DNA from: a virus
Reading direction: 5' to 3' (one strand)
DNA: 41,033 nucleotides
Virus record (IMG/VR): IMGVR_UViG_3300032931_000250
Coordinates: 1 to 41,033 of that record
Part shown: one piece after another, positions 1 to 6,401 of the stretch
Layout: each line of letters begins with the position of its first letter
Position numbering within the stretch: position 1 is the stretch's first letter
Position numbers and translations under genes: made by a program
Notes under the pieces: generated by a model
Told to the model about the DNA's origin: nothing
What the model saw: the letters and a program-made list of their open reading frames with translations, nothing else
The model's database searches: none

Positions 1-27
1 CCAGCCCCTGTTGGGTACAGGGGCTGG
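1..27. terminator. Perfect 10-bp stem-loop at the window start
   Basis: CCAGCCCCTG pairs perfectly with CAGGGGCTGG around a 7-nt loop. It lies downstream of the minus-strand gene ending at 56. If the window is circular, it also lies just after the plus-strand gene ending at 41027, so it would separate two convergent operons. No long T-tract is visible on either side, so its role as a bidirectional terminator is inferred from position and stem strength. Confidence 0.6.
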
Positions 28-55
28 CTTGAAGGGGGTGGATAGCTGATTTATA

Positions 56-901
56 TTACACTTGTTCTACTTTGTCAAGTCTCTGGCTCTCACTATGGCT
101 CGAAATCATAGCCGCCGGGCGCGACCATGTACGCGCTAATTGTTTCCACGTTTGTGGATAATCAATAAATCTGTCAGCAGGCTGGTACAGTTGAGCGAAT
201 GGCATACCACCTATCTCCCAAATTATCTCAAGCCGCTCTGTTGCCTGTTCTATTGTTTCGTTCAATCCGATCATGGTATAGACTCTTAATTTGCGTCGAT
301 CAAAAAACCTAAGTTTATCAATCGCCCTTTCGAGTGGTCTCAACGCGCTCATTGTATCGGCTGCAAGAAATAGATAATCTACCCGGATAGTCCTAAGCTT
401 CTCTACAAACCAGTCGTCAATCAAACTAGCCTGCAATCCGCCTGCGAATATCGCCGCCTTATGTTGCGCCTTGAGCATATCAAATACCCTTGATATGTGA
501 TTTCTGCTAGCTTGTAAAAGATTATTGTCCTGGATAATATAACCCGGTGCAAAATCTTCTAGCTCAATCAGTTCGCCTTCTCGACTTGGAACTAGACACC
601 ATGGACATTGGTTGTCACAACCCCTTGTCGTGAAAGTTACACCGTATTTTATATACTTGCCAGGAATAAATCGCCCATTAGAATTACCAAACGCCGGACC
701 GCCCAACTTAACATCGGAATAATATTTTCCCCAGGCGTCCAACAGTCGCCTACCCTCTTTGATGTCCCAAGAGAATGTTACCGAAATGTGCACCTTGCCC
801 CTCTCTGGTCTAAATAATGGTGGGTCGCCAATAAATACATTAGTATCTATTGGCGTGTATGATGTCCTGCGAGGAAATACGCGGATTAGATCGTCTTTCA
901 C
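56..901 (-). CDS. Radical SAM domain protein
   Basis: This is a 281-residue protein with the cysteine motif CxxxCxxC (C95, C99, C102, in the context TTRGCDNQCPWC). In radical SAM enzymes this motif holds the [4Fe-4S] cluster that splits S-adenosylmethionine. The spacing and the following VPSREG segment resemble B12-domain and MiaB-like radical SAM proteins, but neither a cobalamin-binding nor a TRAM domain is present. The protein is about one catalytic barrel long. The substrate is unknown; nucleic-acid or metabolite modification is possible. The start appears to be GTG at 901, with a GGAGATAAGG stretch farther upstream than usual, so the start is uncertain. It is the last gene of the leftward three-gene operon driven from the divergent promoter region near 1790. 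Confidence 0.8.
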   Translation of the reverse strand: MKDDLIRVFPRRTSYTPIDTNVFIGDPPLFRPERGKVHISVTFSWDIKEGRRLLDAWGKYYSDVKLGGPAFGNSNGRFIPGKYIKYGVTFTTRGCDNQCPWCLVPSREGELIELEDFAPGYIIQDNNLLQASRNHISRVFDMLKAQHKAAIFAGGLQASLIDDWFVEKLRTIRVDYLFLAADTMSALRPLERAIDKLRFFDRRKLRVYTMIGLNETIEQATERLEIIWEIGGMPFAQLYQPADRFIDYPQTWKQLARTWSRPAAMISSHSESQRLDKVEQV

Positions 902-905
902 TTTT

Positions 906-1241
906 TTATTTTACCTTATCTCCCAGCGTCGCCACCACGATAGTCAGCTTCCCATTCGGCGCCCGGCCAGGTCGAAGGATCACCTTCGTTCCCACCCACT
1001 TGCTAAACTCCTCCGTCCCTGCGATCTGCGCCATAGCCATGGCCTGGGTCTTGTTCAGTAGCAGCCCTTTCTCTGCGTGCTCAAACCACACGCACGCTTT
1101 GGTCTCATCCTGCTTCGTGAAGTAATCCCGCACCACCTCGAAGCTCACATCTCTCACTGTCAGGCTGAACGTCTTGCCTTGCAAATCCTCGCACGATATG
1201 TACTTGCTTGGAAATAGTTCGCTTACGGTCTTGGGTTGCAT
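906..1241 (-). CDS. Conserved small phage protein, single-domain
   Basis: This 111-residue protein has the pattern FPSKY...DLQGK...LTV near its start and EKGLLLNKTQAMAMAQIAG followed by WVGTKVILRPGR. I recognise this layout from many phage early regions, where it is annotated only as a hypothetical protein. A beta-rich fold is likely. The start is supported by GGAAGGAG six bases before ATG. It overlaps the upstream gene by 19 bases and is followed after 4 bases by the radical SAM gene, so the three genes are one operon. A nucleic-acid-binding role is possible but unproven. Confidence 0.75.
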   Translation of the reverse strand: MQPKTVSELFPSKYISCEDLQGKTFSLTVRDVSFEVVRDYFTKQDETKACVWFEHAEKGLLLNKTQAMAMAQIAGTEEFSKWVGTKVILRPGRAPNGKLTIVVATLGDKVK

Positions 1242-1726
1242 CGTATGCTCCTTCCCGGTATCATCATCTTCCGCTCAATTCGTCCGATAGTCCTGCTCTT
1301 CTCGTTCACAATGATCTCGATCCACTCACCCAGCTCACGCTCACGCTCGGGCAGGATCTCGAAGAAGTCAGCAATCGCCTTCGCCACTGCCCTGCCGGCC
1401 AGCCCCGTGCCCATGTACACCGCCTCGTGCAAGATGTCCTGCACCACCGCCCGCTGGTCCATGGTGGTTGGGTAGCCATTCTGCATCCAGCTCACCGGCG
1501 CCCCCGCCACGTTCACCACGATCCACAGCCGGCAGCGCGTCAGGTCTTCGATCAGCCCCGGCTGCAGCTCCAGCCAGGCCTCCCAAAGCGGCCGGCACTC
1601 TAAGCACAAATACCCGCCGCCGTTTGGCTTGATCCAATGCGGGTTCAGCTCCGTCCATCTCTCCCCCTCGCCTATCGACAAGTCCTTGCCGCACTGCCGA
1701 CACTTGGCTATCTTCGCGTTCTTCAT
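1223..1726 (-). CDS. Hypothetical protein with N-terminal zinc-finger-like cysteines
   Basis: This 167-residue protein carries CRQCGKD at residues 9-15 and CLEC at residues 41-44, a four-cysteine arrangement typical of a zinc ribbon. The remaining roughly 120 residues are helical with no recognised motif and end in a basic RSIRCNPRP tail. The start is supported by GGAGAAACCGAG directly before ATG. It is the first gene of the leftward operon and lies about 40 bases from a near-consensus promoter (-10 at 1765-1770), so it should be an early gene. Nucleic-acid binding is the natural guess from the cysteines; function is otherwise unknown. Confidence 0.7.
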   Translation of the reverse strand: MKNAKIAKCRQCGKDLSIGEGERWTELNPHWIKPNGGGYLCLECRPLWEAWLELQPGLIEDLTRCRLWIVVNVAGAPVSWMQNGYPTTMDQRAVVQDILHEAVYMGTGLAGRAVAKAIADFFEILPERERELGEWIEIIVNEKSRTIGRIERKMMIPGRSIRCNPRP

Positions 1727-1764
1727 CTCGGTTTCTCCTTTTCTTTGTGTCTGATATTGCCTAT

Positions 1765-1793
1765 ATTTTATGTTATATCGTAATATTTGTCAA
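1765..1793 (-). promoter_or_regulatory. Leftward sigma70-type promoter
   Basis: Read on the minus strand, TTGACA (1788-1793) is followed after exactly 17 bases by TAAAAT (1765-1770). It faces the leftward operon starting at 1726. Its -35 box is one arm of the inverted repeat at 1788-1821. Confidence 0.75.
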
Positions 1794-1821
1794 GGGTATA
1801 ACATTGCGAAAAGCCTTGACA
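1788..1821. promoter_or_regulatory. Inverted repeat spanning both divergent -35 boxes (candidate operator)
   Basis: TGTCAAGG (1788-1795) and CCTTGACA (1814-1821) form a perfect 8-bp inverted repeat with an 18-bp spacer. Each arm contains the -35 hexamer of one divergent promoter. A protein bound across the repeat would control both operons. The HTH protein encoded just to the right is the obvious candidate; binding is inferred. Confidence 0.55.
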
Positions 1822-1843
1822 GAATAGCCTAGTTGGATATAAT
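1816..1843 (+). promoter_or_regulatory. Rightward sigma70-type promoter with consensus boxes
   Basis: TTGACA (1816-1821) and TATAAT (1838-1843) are both perfect consensus hexamers, separated by 16 bases. The predicted transcription start is near 1850. This rules out the TTG at 1833 and the ATG at 1845 as efficient starts and supports the GTG at 1890 for the HTH gene. Confidence 0.85.
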
Positions 1844-1889
1844 AATGTCCATGGATTTCCCTAACAGTTCAATATCACTGGAGGTAGCC

Positions 1890-2111
1890 GTGGGCAAACT
1901 AAAGAACCATGTCCCCGAGCTGCTGGCTGCAAAAGGCTGGAGCATAACTCATTTTGTTAAGCTCTGTATTCTGGCAGACCTAAGCCAGGATACTGCCTAT
2001 CGTTTGGCGCGCGGCGAGACCAACTTCAACTCCGAAACATTGAAGGAAATAGCCGTGATCTTTGGTTTATCTAGCATCGGTAAAGTAATCGATATCGCAG
2101 ACCAGCAGTAA
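1890..2111 (+). CDS. Cro/CI-type helix-turn-helix regulator
   Basis: This 73-residue protein is nearly all one XRE-family DNA-binding domain. It reads as helices around LKNHVPELLAAKGWSIT, then DLSQDTAYRLARGE as the turn and recognition helix, then NFNSETLKEIAVIFGL. The open frame extends upstream to a TTG at 1833, but that codon lies inside the promoter. GTG at 1890 has GGAGGT (1880-1885) at ideal spacing and is the chosen start. At this size, with no C-terminal dimerisation or peptidase domain, it resembles a Cro or a short repressor. It sits beside a divergent promoter pair, the classic place for a lysis-lysogeny switch protein. Confidence 0.85.
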   Translation: MGKLKNHVPELLAAKGWSITHFVKLCILADLSQDTAYRLARGETNFNSETLKEIAVIFGLSSIGKVIDIADQQ

Positions 2112-2307
2112 AAGGGAATAAAGAAACAGCCCTGCTGTCACGCAAGGCTGCCTCCACCATCGCTTCCTGCTCACTCGGACAAGAGAACGCAGGACGCACA
2201 TTCACCACCTTGGGAGTGGGTCATGCCGCATCAAAGCTTCCCCCCATATCGTCATCATCTTCAGCCAGTCCCGCCGGCGCGCCTGCCTTCGCGCGCTGGC
2301 CGCCTGG

Positions 2308-2691
2308 CTATAAACCTCCAGATAAATGGCACAAGAAAACCAGCCAGTACAAACCAGAGAAGATTGTCGCCATCCAGTTATACATTCGAGAACGCCCCAC
2401 CATTGTCGACTGCCAGGTGCGGCCATCTCTGGTTCCCTTCCAATTTAGGTACCAGGTCAACGGCAGTAACGCCAGTAACATTAGGTGAACGATCATCGGC
2501 AGATCGAATAACCCTATCGACACTGGCCGAAGCGCCCAGCTTCCCAACCATCCAAAGAAAGACGCGCCAACCTTGCTTCCGGCTTCTTCTATCTGACTCT
2601 CATATGTTGATAAGAGCAAAATGTAAAGCGGTATCCCGATCACCGCAGCCCAGATCAACCACCGCACCGACGATTGTTTCTTAGGTTCCAT
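2308..2691 (-). CDS. Small membrane protein, about three transmembrane helices
   Basis: This 127-residue protein has hydrophobic stretches at roughly residues 10-28, 61-82 and 106-122, and a charged N-terminus (MEPKKQSSVR). The first helix may be followed by a short external segment. GGAGGT four bases before ATG supports the start. It lies downstream of the integrase on the same strand, separated by the attP region, so in an integrated prophage the two would be parted. A role as a lysogenic-conversion or superinfection-exclusion protein is possible from this position but is only inference. The 196 bases between it and the HTH gene (2112-2307) show nothing recognisable. Confidence 0.65.
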   Translation of the reverse strand: MEPKKQSSVRWLIWAAVIGIPLYILLLSTYESQIEEAGSKVGASFFGWLGSWALRPVSIGLFDLPMIVHLMLLALLPLTWYLNWKGTRDGRTWQSTMVGRSRMYNWMATIFSGLYWLVFLCHLSGGL

Positions 2692-2734
2692 CGCTACCTC
2701 CGCACCTTACCAACCGCATAGCATTGTTTCCTAA

Positions 2735-2774
2735 TGACCCCGACAGGACTCGAACCTGTAACCAATTGTTTACG
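2735..2774 (-). other. attP: attP candidate: 3' part of a tRNA-Thr-like gene
   Basis: On the minus strand this segment reads as a tRNA from the anticodon CGT onward: an anticodon-stem 3' side ACAAT, a 5-nt variable loop TGGTT, a T-stem ACAGG/CCTGT around a TTCGAGT loop, an acceptor 3' strand CGGGGTC and discriminator A. No matching 5' half exists upstream, where the integrase gene ends, so this is not a functional tRNA. Tyrosine integrases commonly use tRNA 3' ends, and the fragment restores the tRNA after insertion. A host tRNA-Thr(CGT) gene is therefore the predicted attB. Confidence 0.75.
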
Positions 2775-2777
2775 GTT

Positions 2778-2804
2778 GACTCGTAAACTCATAGTTTACG
2801 AGTC
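2778..2804. repeat. 11-bp perfect inverted repeat at the int/attP junction
   Basis: GACTCGTAAAC and GTTTACGAGTC flank a 5-base centre that includes the integrase stop codon. The inner GTTTACG heptamer recurs at 2768-2774 at the anticodon position of the tRNA fragment. This fits an array of integrase core-binding sites. It could also act as a terminator hairpin for int. Confidence 0.6.
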
Positions 2805-3637
2805 ATCGCCCCATCCACCGGGTACCACCCATCCATATCCTCACACGTGATCGCCTGGGTGTAACGCTCCACCATCTCGATGTGCTTCCACCTGCCCGCC
2901 GCTTGCACCACCCGGCTCGGCGCACCCGCCCGGATCGCCAGCGTCGCAAACGTCCTTCTCAAATCGTGCGGGCTGAGCGCCGCCAGCCCCGCCGCCCTTG
3001 CCCATTCTCGCATCACCGCCCGCAAGCCCCCGGTCGTCAGCTTGCGCCCCGGCGTCGCTCCCCCGATCCCCACGAACAGCGCCCGTTCAGTCCGCACCGC
3101 CGCCCGCTCCCGCTCGACCTGCCATTGAGAATTGCAAGCCTCCGTGTACTCGCTGAACACAGCCGACGACCAGGCGCCGCCCTTGATCTTGACCGCCAGT
3201 TTGCGCTCCACCAGATCCACATGCGCCAAAGCTAGAGAGCACACCTCCGCCGACCGCAGCCCCGTATCCAGCATCAGCGTACACAGCGCCAGGTCTCGCC
3301 TGCCCTTCGCCGCCGATGTATCGAACGAACCCAGCAGCGCCTGCACCTGCGCCATCTTCAGCGATCGTTGCGGACCGCACTGCTGCCGCTTGATCTTCAG
3401 TGCCAGCGCCGGATGCTCACCACCATAGCGCCATCTCAAATAAGATTTCACCACGCACAGCGCCACCCACCTCAGGCTGTCCCCCCAGCCTTGTTTCCCT
3501 AGCCAATCACGCAAATCCTTGGCGCTCATCTGCTCCGGGCAGCACTCGCCCAGCAGCTTCACCAGCACTCGCTCATACTGCCGCTGAGTGCTCTCTGCCC
3601 ACCCGCCCGAGTTGATAAACTCCACCAGCTCCTTCAT
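2789..3637 (-). CDS. int: Tyrosine recombinase / phage integrase
   Basis: This 282-residue enzyme inserts and excises the phage by site-specific recombination. An N-terminal SAM-like core-binding domain spans about residues 1-85. The catalytic domain shows R128 (TGLRSAEV), K152 (KIKGGAW), H224 and R227 (SPHDLRRTF), W250 in the His/Trp position (GRWKH) and the nucleophile Y259 (VERYT). The frame extends seven codons upstream, but GGAGGA three bases before the ATG at 3637 fixes the start. The gene ends in the attP region. A terminator-like hairpin lies just upstream of its ribosome binding site. The divergent neighbour at 3750 reads the other way. Confidence 0.93.
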   Translation of the reverse strand: MKELVEFINSGGWAESTQRQYERVLVKLLGECCPEQMSAKDLRDWLGKQGWGDSLRWVALCVVKSYLRWRYGGEHPALALKIKRQQCGPQRSLKMAQVQALLGSFDTSAAKGRRDLALCTLMLDTGLRSAEVCSLALAHVDLVERKLAVKIKGGAWSSAVFSEYTEACNSQWQVERERAAVRTERALFVGIGGATPGRKLTTGGLRAVMREWARAAGLAALSPHDLRRTFATLAIRAGAPSRVVQAAGRWKHIEMVERYTQAITCEDMDGWYPVDGAMTRKL

Positions 3638-3648
3638 CGCTCCTCCTA

Positions 3649-3680
3649 CATAAAACAAAGCCAGGCTTAGTCAGCCTGGC
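3649..3680 (-). terminator. Terminator-like hairpin in front of the integrase
   Basis: On the minus strand GCCAGGCT pairs with AGCCTGGC around a 5-nt loop and is followed by TTTGTTTT, a typical intrinsic terminator. It lies between the divergent gene pair and only 12-15 bases upstream of the integrase start. It would either block read-through from minus-strand transcription or attenuate int. Confidence 0.65.
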
Positions 3681-3690
3681 ATTGATCTAA

Positions 3691-3729
3691 TCGGGCGCCC
3701 GTTATCCGCCAAGATCAGCGGACGCCCGG
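3691..3729. repeat. Interrupted GC-rich inverted repeat
   Basis: CGGGCG pairs with CGCCCG and an inner CCGC pairs with GCGG. The structure lies in the 112-bp region between divergent int and the 3750 gene, beside the terminator-like hairpin. On the minus strand a TATAAT (3738-3743) lies just beyond it and may serve int; no good -35 was found. Confidence 0.4.
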
Positions 3730-3749
3730 TTGAAAGGATTATAAATCCC

Positions 3750-4439
3750 ATGCGCCAATTCAACAATACCACAGTCGCCCCTCTAAATATACCCACAATC
3801 CCTCCGCCACCCTTGCCTTACATTGAAACGCCCTGGTTCAAGAGCACTTACACCGTCACCTTTTCCCAGCTCACCCGCGCCGCCCTGATCATCGGCCTGT
3901 CCGTCTTCCTGGTCGGCTCTGTACTGCTCGCCTGCCTGGTGCTCCTGTTGCAAGACCTGCGCCCTTACACCCTCCCGCTCTTCGCTCTGATCCTGGTCGC
4001 CAGCGTCATCACTGCCGGCGCGCTCACCATCCGCTGGAACCACGAGCTGGCCGTGCGCCATTGGCGTCTCGAAGACGAAGATCGCCAGGTGCGCCAGGCG
4101 CTATCCGTTACATCCACCGATCCCATCACCCTGCCCGCTACAGATCGTCCCGACTCCGACCGCCTGCGCCTGGCCGGTTACAACCTGCTCGCCCTGCACT
4201 ATGTCCACGGCCTGCAAGCCACCCGCCCCGAGTGCGAGCGCTCCCTGCACATGACCCAATCCGATTGGAATAGCATCAACCACCTGCTCAAGCTGCTCCA
4301 CATCAAGGATGAGCGCGGCTGGAACACCGAAGTCGATCACGTCGCCGCCCTGCTCCGCTGGACCAGCGACGTACAAATCACCCAGGACGCCGCCATGCTC
4401 CGCACCGGCCCCGGCGCCTGGAAGAGAGTAGAGCTGTAG
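3750..4439 (+). CDS. Hypothetical membrane protein with two transmembrane helices
   Basis: This 229-residue protein has a proline-rich N-terminus (residues 12-26), two adjacent hydrophobic segments at roughly 44-68 and 72-92, and a soluble C-terminal domain of about 130 residues. That domain looks helical, and its part from about residue 150 on (ERSLHMTQSDWNSINHLLKLL...) could be a small winged-helix-like fold. AAAGGA 11 bases before ATG supports the start. It is the first gene of the rightward early block. The family is not recognised. A membrane-tethered regulator or anchor is a reasonable but untested idea. Confidence 0.6.
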   Translation: MRQFNNTTVAPLNIPTIPPPPLPYIETPWFKSTYTVTFSQLTRAALIIGLSVFLVGSVLLACLVLLLQDLRPYTLPLFALILVASVITAGALTIRWNHELAVRHWRLEDEDRQVRQALSVTSTDPITLPATDRPDSDRLRLAGYNLLALHYVHGLQATRPECERSLHMTQSDWNSINHLLKLLHIKDERGWNTEVDHVAALLRWTSDVQITQDAAMLRTGPGAWKRVEL

Positions 4440-4460
4440 TTTCTTCTTCCTCCTTAGTCT

Positions 4461-4486
4461 CCCCTCCCCCACCCCGGGGAGGGGAC
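4461..4486. repeat. GC-rich hairpin between genes
   Basis: CCCCTCCCC pairs with GGGGAGGGG in the 60-bp gap before the methylase gene. There is no T-tract. It may be a weak terminator or a processing site. Confidence 0.4.
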
Positions 4487-4499
4487 AAGGAACATACCG

Positions 4500-5252
4500 T
4501 TGCCAAACCTAAACCGTAAACCCAACCATCCCGCTCTGCGTTACTTCGGTGGCAAGTGGCGTCTCGCCAAGTGGATCATCTCCCACTTCCCGTCCCACGT
4601 TACCTATGTCGAACCCTTTGGTGGCGCCGCCTCCGTGCTGCTGCTCAAGTCTCCCGCCTGGATCAGCGTCTACAACGACAAGTCCAGCCTGCTGGTCAAC
4701 TTCTTCCGCATGCTGCGCGAGCGTCCCGATGATCTCATCAAAGCCATCTCGCTTACCCCCTACTCCCGCAGTGAATATAAACTCAGCCAGGAACTATCCG
4801 AAGACCCACTCGAAAACGCCCGCCGCTTTTACATCTGGTGCTGGCAAGGTTTTGGTCGTGGTGGAGCAAAAGAATCGGGGGGCTGGCGCTTCGAGAAGTC
4901 TCACTCACGCGGTCAAACCACCATCGACGATTGGCTGCACGAGCACGATCTCTACCTGGTCGCCGGTCTCTTCCGCGCTGTGCAAATCGAGCACGACGAC
5001 GCCTTCCGGGTGATCCCCCGTTACGACACACCCGAAACTCTGTTCTTTATTGACCCGCCCTATGTCCACGACTCGCGCGGCAAGCGCTGGGGCATGTCCG
5101 CCTACCTGCACGAGATGAGCGACGACGAACACACCCGCCTGGCTGACATTCTCCACCACGTGCAAGGCAAGGTGCTGCTCTCCGGCTATGCTTGCGAGCT
5201 ACGACACACTCTATGCCGACTGGTGGACCGATCAAAAATCTCACTACCTTGA
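4500..5252 (+). CDS. dam: DNA adenine N6-methyltransferase, D12/Dam class, frameshifted near the 3' end
   Basis: The product methylates adenine in DNA using S-adenosylmethionine. Residues 10-60 carry RYFGGKWRLAKWI and VEPFGGAASVLL (the SAM-binding FxGG region) and NDKSSLLVNFFR. Motif IV is DPPY, followed by VQGKVLLSGYA, the usual region before the last helices. Codon 233 ends a good match. After it the frame reads an atypical tail and stops at 5252, while the next frame continues a proper Dam C-terminus up to 5340. The start is TTG with AAGGA upstream. The gene is probably used for protection from restriction or for control of replication, as in other phages. Activity of the shortened form is doubtful. 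Confidence 0.88.
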   Translation: MPNLNRKPNHPALRYFGGKWRLAKWIISHFPSHVTYVEPFGGAASVLLLKSPAWISVYNDKSSLLVNFFRMLRERPDDLIKAISLTPYSRSEYKLSQELSEDPLENARRFYIWCWQGFGRGGAKESGGWRFEKSHSRGQTTIDDWLHEHDLYLVAGLFRAVQIEHDDAFRVIPRYDTPETLFFIDPPYVHDSRGKRWGMSAYLHEMSDDEHTRLADILHHVQGKVLLSGYACELRHTLCRLVDRSKISLP

Positions 5253-5340
5253 GAGAAGTACGTATTCTGTCGAGAAAATCTGGATGAACTACCGCCCCAA
5301 TGCACAACCCTTATTTGACGAAAGGACCCCCCATGTCTAA
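5200..5340 (+). pseudogene. dam: Displaced C-terminal part of the Dam methylase
   Basis: From 5200 the frame reads YDTLYADWW, then KIWMNYRP and onward to a stop at 5338-5340. This is the expected end of a D12-class methylase, where SGY-x-SELYDxLYxxWW is typical. It lies one frame from the main gene after the GAG codon at 5196-5198, so one inserted or two deleted bases near 5199 would explain the break. The joined protein would be about 279 residues, the usual family size. I see no slippery heptamer. The stop overlaps the next gene's ATGTCTAA start. Confidence 0.7.
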
Positions 5341-5824
5341 GCTATCCGAACACCTGCTCTCCCTGCTCCTGCTCTTCACCTTCCTCACCTCCTGCGCGCA
5401 AACGCCCCTCGCCAATGGCGAGATCGCCGAGCTGGGCTTAGGCGCCACCCAATACGGCTTGCGCCTGGTGCAATCAGGTGATCCCCTGGTGCATGCCCTC
5501 TCCGATGGTCGCCTGGTCTTCGCCCAATGGCCGCTCACCAATGGCCTGTGGGGCAGCGTCTGCCTCAACTGCGCCGTGCGCGATCCCCTGGGCAACTTCA
5601 TCTTCAAGGCTGGTGGCCGCGGCATGGCCATGAACTACACCACCGCCAGCGAGACCACCCAATACCTTAAAGAGAACGGCTGGTACGAAATTCCCCGCCT
5701 CTCTATGCCCGCCATCATCACCGGCCTCGTCCACGCCTACGCCTCCATCGCCACCGCCGGCGCTATCGACTTCATGACCATCCCCTTCATCCCCGCCCAG
5801 GTGCTGCAAGGCCCGCAAACATAG
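5333..5824 (+). CDS. Predicted lipoprotein
   Basis: This 163-residue protein begins with MSKLSEH, a leucine-rich hydrophobic stretch and a lipobox LTSC (residues 18-21). It should therefore be exported, cleaved before the cysteine and lipid-anchored. The mature part has no motif I recognise and ends with a second hydrophobic segment around residues 120-150. AAGGA before the ATG at 5333 decides the start over the in-frame ATG at 5300. It overlaps the end of the methylase reading frame. Phage-encoded lipoproteins often act in superinfection exclusion or lysis (o-spanin-like), but it is longer than most o-spanins and no i-spanin is adjacent. Confidence 0.7.
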   Translation: MSKLSEHLLSLLLLFTFLTSCAQTPLANGEIAELGLGATQYGLRLVQSGDPLVHALSDGRLVFAQWPLTNGLWGSVCLNCAVRDPLGNFIFKAGGRGMAMNYTTASETTQYLKENGWYEIPRLSMPAIITGLVHAYASIATAGAIDFMTIPFIPAQVLQGPQT

Positions 5825-5914
5825 CAATCAATTGGAGACAGTTTCCGGCTTCATAGGACTGATGGTGGAGGAGCGTTGAACCGGGTCAAACGATGGGAAT
5901 TTCTTGGCAAGTCG

Positions 5915-5986
5915 GCAGGGATAGCTTAATGGAAAAGCCTGTGATTCTGCATCACAACCATGAGGGTCCGAGTCCCTCTCTCTGCC
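5915..5986 (+). tRNA. tRNA-Gln (anticodon CTG)
   Basis: The sequence folds as a complete cloverleaf. The acceptor is GCAGGGA/TCTCTGC with one G-T pair; the D-stem is GCTT/AAGC. The anticodon stem TGTGA/TCACA surrounds the loop TTCTGCA (anticodon CTG at 5947-5949). The variable loop is 5 nt and the T-stem GAGGG/CCCTC surrounds TCCGAGT. Base 37 is C, which is unusual for glutamine tRNAs, and C55 replaces the usual T. No CCA is encoded. It lies inside the rightward early block and is likely cut from the polycistronic transcript. Confidence 0.85.
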
Positions 5987-6007
5987 TTGAGGAAATGAGT
6001 GTCAAAC

Positions 6008-6133
6008 ATGATCGTAAAAGTCGCCCTCGGCCTGCTCTGTTTGCTCATCATCTTCGTCTTCATCTGCCTGTTCTGGTGCGCCCTCGCCCTGGGCGTCATG
6101 GCAGACCGCCGTACCTATAAAGAAAAGGATTAA
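6008..6133 (+). CDS. Small membrane protein, 41 residues
   Basis: This short frame begins MIVKVALG and continues with one strong hydrophobic helix rich in Leu, Ile, Phe and Cys (residues 4-32), then a basic tail RRTYKEKD. GAGGAAATGAG lies upstream. It ends one base before the next start at 6135, so translation is probably coupled. Single-helix proteins of this size are common in phage early regions. Function is unknown. Confidence 0.55.
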   Translation: MIVKVALGLLCLLIIFVFICLFWCALALGVMADRRTYKEKD

Positions 6134-6134
6134 T

Positions 6135-6401
6135 ATGTCCGAAACCACCCCTCCCTACAACACAAATCAAGACCCCCAGCGCGCCGAAATCGAGCTCCTG
6201 CTCGACATTGCCTTCCCCCTGCTCGGCAAAGAAGACCGCGGCCAGGCTTACCTCCAGACCGCCCTGGTCTCCGGTCTACTCCTACTCACTGACCGCCTGG
6301 CCAAGCTGATAGATACCATCGACAACCTCTCCAACCACCTGGGAGAACTACTCAATGATAACCCCCCCAATGACGCCCTACCTGGCTCAACACATAGCTG
6401 A
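6135..6401 (+). CDS. Hypothetical protein, 88 residues, helical
   Basis: This acidic, mostly helical protein contains AEIELLLDIAFPLLGKED, then a hydrophobic helix ALVSGLLLLTDRLAKLI and an amphipathic TIDNLSNHLGELL that may form a coiled coil. There is no cysteine or catalytic motif. It begins just after the 41-residue membrane protein and overlaps the next frame by 47 bases. Function is not recognised. Confidence 0.55.
   Translation: MSETTPPYNTNQDPQRAEIELLLDIAFPLLGKEDRGQAYLQTALVSGLLLLTDRLAKLIDTIDNLSNHLGELLNDNPPNDALPGSTHS

Noticed and set aside
153-161. DnaA box in the radical SAM gene
   Set aside because: TGTGGATAA occurs once, within a coding region, with no iterons or AT-rich segment nearby. 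Probably chance.
1833-1889. Upstream extension of the HTH gene
   Set aside because: The TTG at 1833 lies within the promoter, before the predicted transcription start, while GTG 1890 has a strong ribosome binding site.
2735-2790. Functional tRNA gene next to the integrase
   Set aside because: Only the 3' part from the anticodon on can be folded. The upstream DNA is integrase coding sequence and has no acceptor or D-arm complement.
5196-5210. Programmed ribosomal frameshift in the methylase gene
   Set aside because: No slippery heptamer, stimulatory hairpin or internal ribosome binding site is visible at the break. Mutation or sequence error is simpler.
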